From NCBI RefSeq assembly GCF_916715725.1, contig NZ_CAKAPD010000010.1, forward strand, positions 1 to 64,000: 64,000 nt of DNA. The letters run 5' to 3'. The notes under the pieces were generated by a model. That model ran no database searches, had not been told where the DNA came from, and worked only from the letters and a program-made list of their open reading frames with translations. The position numbers and the translations under genes are program-made. The stretch's first letter is position 1. Every line of letters begins with the position of its first letter. Source of the DNA: an uncultured Rothia sp. (lineage in GTDB: Bacteria; Actinomycetota; Actinomycetes; Actinomycetales; Micrococcaceae). Positions 46,623-54,577 of the stretch are shown here, one piece after another.

Positions 46623-46657
46623 AGGCGGTACGTATCTTCGCTCGGTACGTACCGCCT
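46623..46657 (+). terminator. Terminator after the DUF4235 gene
   Basis: AGGCGGTACGTA pairs with TACGTACCGCCT around an 11-base loop. No U-tract. Confidence 0.78.
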
Positions 46658-46747
46658 GGTGTTCCCTCTTCAGCACGCCCGCTTACTTCAGCCGGTTTCA
46701 TGCCGCCGCTACGCTGAAGCGCCACCTCGGCACCTGAAAGCACAACT

Positions 46748-48184
46748 ATGACTATTTCTTCTCCCCGCCCTAAGACGAAGGCTCAGCGTAGGGTCGTTGA
46801 CCACGCGAATAGCCGCCGTTCAATCGCGTCCTGGGTCATGTGGGATGTTGGTTCGTCGAGCTTCGACTCGATTATGACGACCTTCATCTTCACCGTGTAC
46901 CTGACCAGCAGCTACTTCGGCACTCCCGAAGAGACCTCCTCGGCGCTGTCTTTGGGTCTGACTATTGCCGGTTTCCTGATTGCTATCCTGGCGCCGGTCA
47001 CCGGTCAGCGTAACGACAAGTCCGGCCGCGGTATCTTCTGGCTCGGCGTGAACACGCTACTGCTGGTCGGTTCGATGGCGGCGTGTTTCTTTGTGGCTCC
47101 CACCCCGCAGTACCTGTGGCTGGGTGTCACCCTGATTTCTGCGGCGAGCGTGTTCAGCGAGTTCGCGTACGTGAACTATAACGCCGTGCTGCCGCGCATC
47201 TCCCACCCGGAGAATATCGGCAAGATTTCGGGTGCCGGATGGGCTGCCGGCTACATTGGCGGCATCCTGGCGCTGGCTGTGGTGCTGTGGGGTTTTGTGC
47301 TTACCCCCGAGGTACTCGGCCTGACCACCGAGAACGCCCTGAATATCCGTGCGGTCGCGCTGTTCGCCGCCGCATGGTGCCTCTTCTTCTGCGTGCCACT
47401 GCTGGTGCGTATGCGCACCCGCGAGCGCTTCCTGCCGGAGGTGCTGCCCACCCGCGAGCTGCGTTTCCTGGAGCTGGGTCTGGAGCGTTTCTCCCCGGCC
47501 CGTCAGGGCGGTCTGCTCGCCTCCTACAAGGCGCTGTGGCGCACCATTAAGCGGCTGAAGATGACGTCCCCGCAGACCCTGTGGTTCCTGATTGCTTCGG
47601 CGGTGTTCCGTGATGGTCTGTCCGGTATTTTTACGTTCGGCGGTATTCTCGCGGCGGGCACGTTCGGTTTCAGCACTTCCGATGTGATTCTGTTCGGTAT
47701 TGCCGGTAGCGCTGTCGCGGCGGTTGGCGCGATCCTGGGCGGCTACCTGGATGATTACCTGGGCCCGAAGGCGATTATTGTTATCTCGCTGGTCGGCATT
47801 ATTTTGGCGGCTACCCCGCTGTTGTTCTTCCCTCAGCCTGGTGTGTTCTGGGTATGCGCCCTGCTGCTGTGCCTGTTCGTTGGCCCGGCGCAGTCGGCGT
47901 CCCGCACCTTCCTGGCTCGCCTGGCTGAGCCCGGCACTGAGGGTGAGCTGTTCGGCCTGTACTCGACCACCGGTCGTGCCACGAGCTTCCTGGCGCCGAT
48001 GCTGTTCGGTCTGTGTGTGAGCATCATGGGCGCGCAGATTTGGGGTGTGCTCGGTATTCTGATCGTTGTGGTGGCGGGTCTGCTCCTGCTGCTGCCGGTG
48101 AAGGCGCCCGGTGCGCTGCGTGTGCGTGCGGCTCGCCGCGAGCAGAAGCGTGAACAGAAGCGCCGCGACAAGGCTGCCCGGTAA
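46748..48184 (+). CDS. MFS transporter, UMF1/Atg22-like family
   Basis: A 478-aa, 12-helix transporter. The start (RRSIASWVMWDVGSSSFDSIMTTFIFTVYL) is the hallmark of the UMF1 family, whose fungal member Atg22 exports amino acids from vacuoles; bacterial substrates are unknown. GKISGAGWAAGYIGGILAL and GYLDDYLGPKAIIVISLVG match the second and eighth helical regions. The C-terminus is very basic (RAARREQKREQKRRDKAAR). GAAAG precedes the ATG. Confidence 0.9.
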   Translation: MTISSPRPKTKAQRRVVDHANSRRSIASWVMWDVGSSSFDSIMTTFIFTVYLTSSYFGTPEETSSALSLGLTIAGFLIAILAPVTGQRNDKSGRGIFWLGVNTLLLVGSMAACFFVAPTPQYLWLGVTLISAASVFSEFAYVNYNAVLPRISHPENIGKISGAGWAAGYIGGILALAVVLWGFVLTPEVLGLTTENALNIRAVALFAAAWCLFFCVPLLVRMRTRERFLPEVLPTRELRFLELGLERFSPARQGGLLASYKALWRTIKRLKMTSPQTLWFLIASAVFRDGLSGIFTFGGILAAGTFGFSTSDVILFGIAGSAVAAVGAILGGYLDDYLGPKAIIVISLVGIILAATPLLFFPQPGVFWVCALLLCLFVGPAQSASRTFLARLAEPGTEGELFGLYSTTGRATSFLAPMLFGLCVSIMGAQIWGVLGILIVVVAGLLLLLPVKAPGALRVRAARREQKREQKRRDKAAR

Positions 48185-48242
48185 GGCGTCGCGGGGCTAA
48201 GCGTCCTGCAAACCCCGCAAACGCAACCCCACAAACGTAAAA

Positions 48243-48281
48243 GGAGGGGCGGGTAGAAAATCATCTTCTACCCGCCCCTCC
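48243..48281 (+). terminator. Terminator after the UMF1 gene (bidirectional)
   Basis: GGAGGGGCGGGTAGAA pairs with TTCTACCCGCCCCTCC over a 7-base loop and sits between convergent genes. Confidence 0.88.
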
Positions 48282-48330
48282 CTTGTGCTTAAGCAGTGCC
48301 TATCAAGCGGAGCTCAGAGAGCCGCAGTGG

Positions 48331-49662
48331 CTAGTCCTCCACCACGTCATCCTCATCGTCAGAGGCAGCGTCCTCAGAGGAATCCAGCGCAATCTGCTGC
48401 TCCTCCTCATCCAAAACCTCATCGCTAGTCAGCTGAGCCCAGGTCGCGTCATCAATCAGCGGATCATCAATTACACGAACCCACAGCATCGAACCAGCCG
48501 CCAGGGCGCTCAGGTTCTCGTCATACGCCTCCGGCGGCAGACCCTCAAAGATCTCAGCCAAACGCGCAAACAGGTCATCGTACGAAATGTCGCCCTCAGC
48601 CTGCAGCCAGCACTCAGCCGCAAAATCAGACAGCTCATTCAGCTCAGTGTCACACAGCAGCAAGAACGGGCCGTCCTCACCCACACGCACACCCGAAGTA
48701 CCCGGCATACGAGAAACCGCAATCGTACCGTTCAAGAACACACCCGGCAGGTGATCCTCAGCCGTGTACTTCTCCAGCTTCTCAACCTCATCAGTATTCG
48801 GCAGCTCACCACCATTCAGCAGATCCTGAACCAGCGGCAGAGTATCCTCAATCTCCGAGTACACCAGGCGCCACACGCCACCGCAACGCTCCACCAGCTT
48901 AGCCAGCGACACAACACCCTCAGGGTGACGCGCCAGACCCGAGCTCTGCTCACTCAAGAACACCAGAGCCTCATGCAGCGGAACACGCTCAAAATACGGC
49001 TCAGAAGCCGACTCATCACGAGAAATGAACACAATACGCGACAGCTCATAGCTGAGGTCATCACGATCAACCACGTTCAAACCCAAATCCACCGGGTTCT
49101 GCTGATCCTTCGGCGCATTCGGGTCAACAATCACAGACAGCGGCTTCGGATACGGCGACACAACACCCTCATCCGAAATAATCGCAGTCTCATCCGTCAG
49201 GTACGCAAACTTCGAACCCAAGAAACGCGACGCCGTCGTCTTACCGCTACCAGAAACACCCACCAGCGCCACAGCACGCTTCGACTCAGGGTCACCGATA
49301 ACAGCCGCATGCAGCATCACACCGCGACCAACCAGCTGCTCAATCATCGCCAACGTAATACGGCTCGTCAGATCCTGCATACCCGAATCATCATCAGCCA
49401 CACGCAGCGTCGAAACCTTATCAAACGAACCCATCAACGGATTCGCCAAATCCATCACCGACTCATCAGTCGGCGCATGAACCAGCATCACCTGATCAAA
49501 ACGAGACAACGAAGCATACGCCTCATCAGGAGTATCAAAAAACTCCGGAGCAAGAGGCTCCCACGCCTTCTTAAAACGCTCCACAAAAGAGTCCGACATA
49601 TCAATCAGATACAAAGAAACTTCCGCGCCAGCAACACGCAGAACAACAGGCTTCAGATTCAT
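48331..49662 (-). CDS. HPr-kinase-like P-loop protein with PqqD-like C-terminal region
   Basis: 443 aa from the ATG next to AAGGATTTTTG; the codon before it is TTG. The centre has VMLHAAVIGD...VALVGVSGSGKTTASRFLG followed by YLTDETAIISDEG, the layout of the HPr kinase/PEP carboxykinase-type P-loop fold used by HprK-like ATPases. A later part (GTIAVSRMPGTSGVRV...LNELSDFAAECWLQ...YDDLFARLAEIFEG) resembles the PqqD/winged-helix pattern that accompanies such kinases in RiPP-type clusters. The last ~40 residues are highly acidic. No RiPP precursor or radical-SAM gene is nearby, and the substrate is unknown. Confidence 0.62.
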   Translation of the reverse strand: MNLKPVVLRVAGAEVSLYLIDMSDSFVERFKKAWEPLAPEFFDTPDEAYASLSRFDQVMLVHAPTDESVMDLANPLMGSFDKVSTLRVADDDSGMQDLTSRITLAMIEQLVGRGVMLHAAVIGDPESKRAVALVGVSGSGKTTASRFLGSKFAYLTDETAIISDEGVVSPYPKPLSVIVDPNAPKDQQNPVDLGLNVVDRDDLSYELSRIVFISRDESASEPYFERVPLHEALVFLSEQSSGLARHPEGVVSLAKLVERCGGVWRLVYSEIEDTLPLVQDLLNGGELPNTDEVEKLEKYTAEDHLPGVFLNGTIAVSRMPGTSGVRVGEDGPFLLLCDTELNELSDFAAECWLQAEGDISYDDLFARLAEIFEGLPPEAYDENLSALAAGSMLWVRVIDDPLIDDATWAQLTSDEVLDEEEQQIALDSSEDAASDDEDDVVED

Positions 49663-49793
49663 CAAAAATCCTTAGAGAGTGAGAGATAAAAACCCGCACG
49701 CGAGTGAACGCACGAGCACAACAGACGGAAAAACCGCCCAACGCGGGCGCACAAACACACAGCCTGCACACCCGCACCCCAAAGCGGGAAAGA

Positions 49794-50393
49794 CTAAGAC
49801 TCCACAGAACCATCCGTCGGAATCATCGTCTGATGAAAATTCAAATAACTACGCGAAGCAGTCGGGCCACGCTGACCCTGGTAACGGTTACCATACGCAC
49901 CAGAACCATACGGATGCTCAGTCGGGCTACTCAAACGGAAGAAACACAACTGACCAACCTTAGAACCCGGCCACAACATAATCGGCAAAGTCGCCACATT
50001 CGACAACTCAAGCGTCACATGCCCAGAAAAACCAGGATCAATAAAACCAGCCGTAGAGTGAGTCAACAAACCCAGTCGGCCCAACGATGACTTACCCTCC
50101 AAACGGGCAGCCACATCATCAGGCAGAGTCACCTTCTCATACGTAGAACCCAACACAAACTCACCCGGATGCAGAATAAACGGCTCATCAGGAGCCACCT
50201 CAACCAGGCGCGTCAAATCCTCCTGCGGCTGAGCAGGATCAATATGCGGGTACTTGTGGTTATCGAACAGACGGAAGAAACGATCAATCCTCACGTCCAC
50301 ACTTGCAGGCTGAATCATCGACTCATCGAACGGTTCAAGAACGATGCGCCCATCAGCAATCTCTTGACGAATATCGCGATCTGAAATAAGCAC
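49794..50393 (-). CDS. dcd: dCTP deaminase, bifunctional dUMP-forming type
   Basis: 199 aa from a GTG start (translated MLISDRDIRQEIADG). The nucleotide-binding and catalytic signature RLEGKSSLGRLGLLTHSTAGFIDPGF (shown by its parts EGKSSLGR and HSTAGFIDPGFSG) is intact, and the C-terminal YQGQRGPTASR lid is present. In actinobacteria this enzyme usually converts dCTP directly to dUMP, supplying thymidylate synthesis and limiting dUTP. A -10 box TATCCT six bases upstream and no ribosome site indicate a leaderless message. Longer upstream frames are not conserved. Confidence 0.94.
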   Translation of the reverse strand: MLISDRDIRQEIADGRIVLEPFDESMIQPASVDVRIDRFFRLFDNHKYPHIDPAQPQEDLTRLVEVAPDEPFILHPGEFVLGSTYEKVTLPDDVAARLEGKSSLGRLGLLTHSTAGFIDPGFSGHVTLELSNVATLPIMLWPGSKVGQLCFFRLSSPTEHPYGSGAYGNRYQGQRGPTASRSYLNFHQTMIPTDGSVES

Positions 50394-50399
50394 GCTTAA

Positions 50400-50405
50400 A
50401 GGATA
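50400..50405 (-). promoter_or_regulatory. -10 box of leaderless dcd transcript
   Basis: TATCCT on minus, six bases (TTAAGC), then GTG at 50393. Confidence 0.6.
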
Positions 50406-50545
50406 CCTGGCAAACACCACCCATGTGCAGGCATCCACCAGCCCCAGCACACAGTCCTACATCACATTTCAACCCCGACGCCGGCGCACAAACAGCCGTA
50501 ACACATTTCACCCCCGGCAAGCAGGCGCGATACACTGAAAAAGAT

Positions 50546-50619
50546 GCGGCTGTAGCTCAATGGTAGAGCGCACGCTTCCCAAGCCTGATACGCGGGTTCG
50601 ATTCCCGTCAGCCGCTCCA
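50546..50619 (+). tRNA. tRNA-Gly (anticodon CCC)
   Basis: 74 nt with encoded CCA-containing end. Acceptor GCGGCTG pairs with CAGCCGC, D arm AGCTCAATGGTAGAGC, anticodon arm with loop TTCCCAA (CCC reads GGG), T arm CGGGTTCGATTCCCG. Discriminator T, then CCA. A promoter-like TACACT lies at 50529-50534. Confidence 0.96.
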
Positions 50620-50620
50620 C

Positions 50621-50649
50621 AAGCCCCGGACTTCGTCGCGGGGCTTTTT
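50621..50649 (+). terminator. tRNA-Gly terminator
   Basis: AAGCCCCG pairs with CGGGGCTT, followed by TTT, immediately after the tRNA CCA end. Confidence 0.88.
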
Positions 50650-50661
50650 CCGCGCCTGAAG

Positions 50662-50862
50662 CGGGAATCGCTTCCAGGCGGAAATACATTCCCTCGCGCG
50701 CTCGGGATTTCCGCCTTCCAGCCCGTCAGCCGCTCCACAAGCCTTCTGCCCCACGGCAGGAGGCTTTTTATTTTGGGTTGGATGTGGTGGTTAGGCTCGG
50801 TTGGACGGGTCGAGGCGGTATGTTCCTTGCTCCTGCAGTAGGAGCGAAGGAAGTGTATAGCG
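50662..50862 (+). repeat. 201-bp direct repeat with tRNA-Gly 3' end, copy 1
   Basis: Identical over 201 bp to 52118-52318. It contains an AGGCGGAAAT/ATTTCCGCCT palindrome, then CCCGTCAGCCGCTCCA (the last 16 bases of tRNA-Gly) and a second terminator AAGCCTTCTGCC/GGCAGGAGGCTTTTT. It ends in a TTCCTTGCTCCT hairpin that matches the right arm of the dispersed repeat family. Confidence 0.9.
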
Positions 50863-51121
50863 TGCGCATGGGGCTACAGCAGACCCTTTCTCAATGAGCC
50901 CTCGGGAAAGTGCCCCGACGTTCCTACGGAACCACCACCATACCCGGCTGCCACCCCTCGTTTCCCGGCGAGCTGTCTGCGGTACCCAACCCGAAGGACA
51001 CAAAACGATTACACCACTCCACAGGACTTGACCAACCGCTACCGTACCGTTCCTGAACGGCTACCTTGCCAACATCAGCCACACCTATCCCAGGTCACAG
51101 AACGTGAAGCACCATAGCAGT
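50863..51121. other. Gap between repeat copy 1 and the merR promoter
   Basis: No gene or strong signal is seen. Composition is intermediate in GC content. Confidence 0.5.
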
Positions 51122-51152
51122 TTGCCTTCGAGCGCACTCAAAGGTTTAGTGT
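51122..51152 (+). promoter_or_regulatory. MerR-type promoter with 19-bp spacer and operator
   Basis: TTGCCT (51122-51127), 19 bp, TAGTGT (51147-51152). The spacer overlaps the palindrome CCTTCGAGCGCACTCAAAGG (51125-51144). The long spacer with a central dyad is the hallmark of MerR-activated promoters. The ATG follows seven bases later, so the message is leaderless. Confidence 0.72.
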
Positions 51153-51159
51153 AATTGAT

Positions 51160-51621
51160 ATGTTGGAAGAACGGTTAGAGCAAGCCCTTAGGCTCGCGAT
51201 CGATCCACCCGGAGGGCTAAATACTGCGGCGTTGCGCGACCTGATCAGAGATGACGAGAACACTCAGTGGGATATCGCCACCACTGCCGAGTATTTGGGA
51301 ATCAGCGCACATACGCTGCGCTATTACGAACGTGCAGAGCTGGTGAAAGTAGGACGCGATGCATCCGGCTATCGGCTTTACGATGCTGCGGCTGTACGGC
51401 GTTTGGTTTTTATTACCCGAATGCGGGTCTCTGGAATGTCGATTGCCCAACTCCAGCATTACATCTCCTTGGTTGAACAAGGTGCAGAAACAGTACAGGA
51501 GCGTCTTGATTTGATGCTGGAGCATCGCGACATCCTTCGACAACGAATAGAGGATCTTCAGTTATCGCTGGCAGCTACCGAATTCAAGATAGCAATGTAT
51601 CAGAAAGGTTCCAGTCCATAA
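51160..51621 (+). CDS. MerR-family transcriptional regulator
   Basis: 153 aa. After a ~35-residue N-terminal extension the winged helix-turn-helix starts at DIATTAEYLGISAHTLRYYERAELV, followed by the wing YRLYDAAAVRRLVFITRMRVSGMSIAQLQHYISL and a dimerisation helix (about 110-150). There is no conserved C-terminal Cys cluster, so it is an organic- or stress-signal-type member rather than a metal sensor. It is coupled to the next gene (TAATG overlap) and has a MerR-style operator at its own promoter. It lies between two 201-bp repeats with tRNA fragments; composition is less GC-rich than the surroundings. Confidence 0.9.
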   Translation: MLEERLEQALRLAIDPPGGLNTAALRDLIRDDENTQWDIATTAEYLGISAHTLRYYERAELVKVGRDASGYRLYDAAAVRRLVFITRMRVSGMSIAQLQHYISLVEQGAETVQERLDLMLEHRDILRQRIEDLQLSLAATEFKIAMYQKGSSP

Positions 51622-52037
51622 TGAGTGATCAGTACGATATTGATTCCATCGATAACCAGCGACGTCGTGATCTTGGATTGCAGGTTCTCTCCCGTATCGA
51701 CGGAGACGCTGGTCAGAGTGTTATCGAATCACTTTCCACGTCAAACCCTGCTTTAGGACACCACATCGCCGCATTTGCTTTCGGGGATATTTACGATAGG
51801 CCCGGTCTGGATGCACGCAGTCGCCAGCTAGTAACCATTGGCGTATTGACTGCATTAGGCGGATGCGAACCTCAACTTAAAGTTCATGTTGGAGCGGCAC
51901 TCAATGTCGGGATTTCCGAAGAGGAAATTCAGGAAGCTATCCTGCATGCCTCAGTGTACTGCGGCTTTCCACGAGCACTGAACGCTACTTTCGCAGCACA
52001 GGAAGCAATAGACTCACGGCGGAACTACGACAGGTAA
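51621..52037 (+). CDS. Carboxymuconolactone decarboxylase / AhpD-like protein
   Basis: 138 aa of the CMD family. The core LDARSRQLVTIGVLTALGGCEPQLKVHVGAALNVGISEEEIQEAILHASVYCGFPRALNA is typical of small CMD proteins, with one Cys in GGCEPQ (in place of the CxxC of AhpD) and one in VYCGFP. These act in peroxide detoxification or aromatic catabolism; the single-Cys arrangement makes classical AhpD activity doubtful. It is translationally coupled to the MerR regulator and is presumably its target. Confidence 0.88.
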   Translation: MSDQYDIDSIDNQRRRDLGLQVLSRIDGDAGQSVIESLSTSNPALGHHIAAFAFGDIYDRPGLDARSRQLVTIGVLTALGGCEPQLKVHVGAALNVGISEEEIQEAILHASVYCGFPRALNATFAAQEAIDSRRNYDR

Positions 52038-52106
52038 GTTGATAACGCCACTCCGGACACTTCCCGGCAGGGCCGGAAACCTTTGTATCCAGAGTGACGT
52101 TCTATT

Positions 52107-52193
52107 GGAGCGGCTGACGGGAATCGCTTCCAGGCGGAAATACATTCCCTCGCGCGCTCGGGATTTCCGCCTTCCAGCCCGTCAGCCGCTCCA
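52107..52193. repeat. Long palindrome with inverted tRNA-Gly 3' end
   Basis: TGGAGCGGCTGACGGG at the left pairs perfectly with CCCGTCAGCCGCTCCA at the right, and AGGCGGAAAT pairs with ATTTCCGCCT inside. The left arm plus the next bases is the exact reverse complement of the last 21 bases of the tRNA-Gly gene. Confidence 0.85.
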
Positions 52194-52318
52194 CAAGCCT
52201 TCTGCCCCACGGCAGGAGGCTTTTTATTTTGGGTTGGATGTGGTGGTTAGGCTCGGTTGGACGGGTCGAGGCGGTATGTTCCTTGCTCCTGCAGTAGGAG
52301 CGAAGGAAGTGTATAGCG
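52118..52318 (+). repeat. 201-bp direct repeat with tRNA-Gly 3' end, copy 2
   Basis: Exact copy of 50662-50862; together they bracket the merR-CMD pair. It supplies a terminator for that operon (AAGCCTTCTGCC...GGCTTTTT). Confidence 0.9.
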
Positions 52319-52478
52319 CGCCGGCCCATCCCTCGCACAAGCGAGGAACGCACCCCGTCAGACATCTCAAAAGTTTGAAGAATGTTCAACTCACTACACA
52401 GCTGTGCTAACCTAACCACAGAAATTCAATGAGAGAATTTCTCAAAAACAGCTACTCGACGACGAATCGTAGACCCGC
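52319..52478. other. thi operon leader
   Basis: No TPP riboswitch blocks (CTGAGA, ACCTGATC) are found. A palindrome AGAAATTC-N7-GAATTTCT lies at 52420-52442, and GCTAACCTAACC upstream of it is half of a DtxR-like site. No ribosome site is evident before thiE. Confidence 0.45.
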
Positions 52479-53099
52479 ATGACCCGCGAAACGCACCCCT
52501 ACACCACCCCCGAACGCCCCCTCGACCTGAGCCTCTACCTCGTCACAGGCGACAACCCCCTCGAAACCGTCCGGGCAGCCAAACACGCCACCTGCATCCA
52601 GGTCAGGTCCAAACCCATCAGTGCGCGCGAACTCTACCAGCTCACCGAAGCTATCGCCGGCATCATCCAGCCGCACCAGACCCTGCTCGTCGACGACCGC
52701 GTAGACGTCGCCCTCGCGCTGCGTGCCCGCGGCGTGCGCGTTGACGGCGTGCACATCGGTCAAGACGACCTGCCCGTAGCCGACGCCCGCGCCCTCCTCG
52801 GTGCCGACGCCATCATCGGCCTCACCACCGGCACCTGGCAGCTCGTCGAAGAATCCAACAAGGTCGCGCACCTCATTGACTACATTGGCACCGGGCCGTT
52901 CCGCCCCAGCCCCACCAAGCAGTCCAACCGCCCGCCCCTCGGCATTGACGGGCTCCGCGAACTTGCCGAACTGTCCGCCGTACCGACCGTGGCTATCGGC
53001 GACATTACCCCCGAAGACTGCCCCGCCATCCGCACCACCGGGGTCGCCGGAATCGCCATGGTACGCGCCTTCGTCGACAACCCCGCACTGAAGGCATAA
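52479..53099 (+). CDS. thiE: Thiamine-phosphate synthase
   Basis: 206 aa; couples HMP-PP with thiazole phosphate to thiamine phosphate. TIM-barrel landmarks: CIQVRSKPISARELY (the usual QLR-K), LLVDDRVDVAL, GVHIGQDDLPVADAR, and a C-terminal YIGTGPFRPSPTKQ. The last differs slightly from the common GxGPxFPTxTK but keeps the GP/T/K residues. VAIGDITPEDCPAI stands at the GGI position. First gene of thiE-thiO-thiS-thiG-thiF; two bases separate it from thiO. Confidence 0.9.
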   Translation: MTRETHPYTTPERPLDLSLYLVTGDNPLETVRAAKHATCIQVRSKPISARELYQLTEAIAGIIQPHQTLLVDDRVDVALALRARGVRVDGVHIGQDDLPVADARALLGADAIIGLTTGTWQLVEESNKVAHLIDYIGTGPFRPSPTKQSNRPPLGIDGLRELAELSAVPTVAIGDITPEDCPAIRTTGVAGIAMVRAFVDNPALKA

Positions 53100-53101
53100 C
53101 C

Positions 53102-54184
53102 ATGACCATCACCATTATTGGCGGCGGAATCATTGGTCTCACCACCGCGTTTGAGCTCACCGAACGCGGCGAAAGCGTGCGCCTCATCGACGCCGAAACC
53201 AGCGACTACAGCACCGCCGAGGACGGCACCGCGCTCTACCCCGCCGCCAGCCACTACGCCGGCGGCATGCTCGCCCCCATCGCCGAAGTGCAATTCCAAC
53301 AGGACGCGCTCTTCCCGCTCATGACCGCCAGCGCCGACGCTTACCCCTCCCTCATGGAGCGGCTCAGCCGCGCCACCGACCTGCCCACCGGCTACGACAC
53401 CACCGGCACGCTCATTGTCGCCGCCGACCGTGCCGACGCCGAGCATCTGCAGCGCACCCGCGCCTACTACCGGGATTTGAACCGCCCCGCAGACCCCGTC
53501 ACACCCACGCAGGCGCGCGCCCTCGAACCGCTCCTGGCGCCGCGCATTGCCGGTGCCGTGAGCATTCCCAGTGACCATCAGCTGCACCCGCGGCTCATGA
53601 GGCGCGCCCTCAAAGACGCACTCACCCGCCGCGGCGTCACCTTCAGCACCGAACGGGTCACCGACCCGGACGCAGGCGACATTATCTGCACCGGACTAGG
53701 GGCAACACTGCACGGGGACTACCCGCTACGACCCGTCTACGGGGATATTCTGCGCCTGCGCACCCCGCGGCCCATCCTCAAGCACGTGGTGCGCGGCTAC
53801 GTGAACTCCCGCCCCGTCTACCTCATCCCCCGCCCCGACGGGGAGCTGTGCATCGGCGCGACCAGCCGCGAAGACCACCGCACCCTCCCCGCTATTGACG
53901 GCGTACACCAGCTGCTACGTGACGCAATCCGCCTGGTGCCCGCCGTTGAAGAGTGCGAGCTTCTGGAGGCGAACGTCGGCGCCCGCCCCGGCACCCCGGA
54001 CGACCTGCCCATCTTCGGGTACCGCACTCGCGCTGACGGCACCCGGCAGCTCGTGTCCACGGGCTATTTCCGCCACGGCATTCTGCTTGCCGCACTCGCC
54101 GGTAAGGTCAGCGCGGAGGTCGCCTGCGGGGCTGAGATTCCGCCCATCATGCAGGCGTGCGACCCGGCACGATTCACCCACTAA
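53102..54184 (+). CDS. thiO: Glycine oxidase ThiO
   Basis: A 360-aa FAD enzyme that oxidises glycine to the imine used by ThiG for the thiazole ring. The dinucleotide-binding GGGIIGLTTAFELTERGESVRLID is at the N-terminus (motif GxGxxG as GGGIIG). ASHYAGGMLAPIAE, ADGTRQLVSTGYFRHGILLA and the HGILLAALAG FAD-binding end are family features. It replaces the anaerobic ThiH, consistent with an aerobe. Confidence 0.92.
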   Translation: MTITIIGGGIIGLTTAFELTERGESVRLIDAETSDYSTAEDGTALYPAASHYAGGMLAPIAEVQFQQDALFPLMTASADAYPSLMERLSRATDLPTGYDTTGTLIVAADRADAEHLQRTRAYYRDLNRPADPVTPTQARALEPLLAPRIAGAVSIPSDHQLHPRLMRRALKDALTRRGVTFSTERVTDPDAGDIICTGLGATLHGDYPLRPVYGDILRLRTPRPILKHVVRGYVNSRPVYLIPRPDGELCIGATSREDHRTLPAIDGVHQLLRDAIRLVPAVEECELLEANVGARPGTPDDLPIFGYRTRADGTRQLVSTGYFRHGILLAALAGKVSAEVACGAEIPPIMQACDPARFTH

Positions 54185-54232
54185 ACACAGTTCCCGCCGG
54201 GTGCACCCGGCGCCCTCACGAAAGGATTCCGC

Positions 54233-54430
54233 ATGATCATCACCTACAACGGCGAGCCGCTAACCACGAACGCCCGCACCGTATTTGACCTTGTCATGGA
54301 CCAATTCGGTACCGAAAATGGTGTGGCTGTGGCGCTCAACCGCAGTATCGTGCCGCGTTCCACATGGCTGGATGTGCCGCTGAACGAGGGCGATAGGGTG
54401 GATGCCCTCACCGCCGTTCAGGGCGGCTAA
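54233..54430 (+). CDS. thiS: Sulfur carrier protein ThiS
   Basis: 65 aa, ubiquitin-like beta-grasp. The obligatory C-terminal Gly-Gly (TAVQGG) that is adenylated by ThiF and thiocarboxylated is intact. N-terminus MIITYNGEPLTT is typical. GAAAGGA lies upstream of the ATG. Confidence 0.93.
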   Translation: MIITYNGEPLTTNARTVFDLVMDQFGTENGVAVALNRSIVPRSTWLDVPLNEGDRVDALTAVQGG

Positions 54431-54577
54431 TCCTCCAGCTTGTGCTGGCAAACCCCCGGCAAATACCCACCAGCAAAAAAAGAACAGCCATTCTCGGTTT
54501 TCTTTCTACACCGGGCGCGCCGCCGCGCCCACACACCTAAACCCCGTTATCTAGACGTTCCCACAGAGGAGAACACC

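Noticed and set aside
52405..52416. DtxR/IdeR iron box in the thi leader
   Set aside because: Only one half-site (GCTAACCTAACC) is present; the other half of the palindrome is absent.
52319..52478. TPP riboswitch upstream of thiE
   Set aside because: None of the thi-box blocks seen at 46003-46077 occurs here on either strand.
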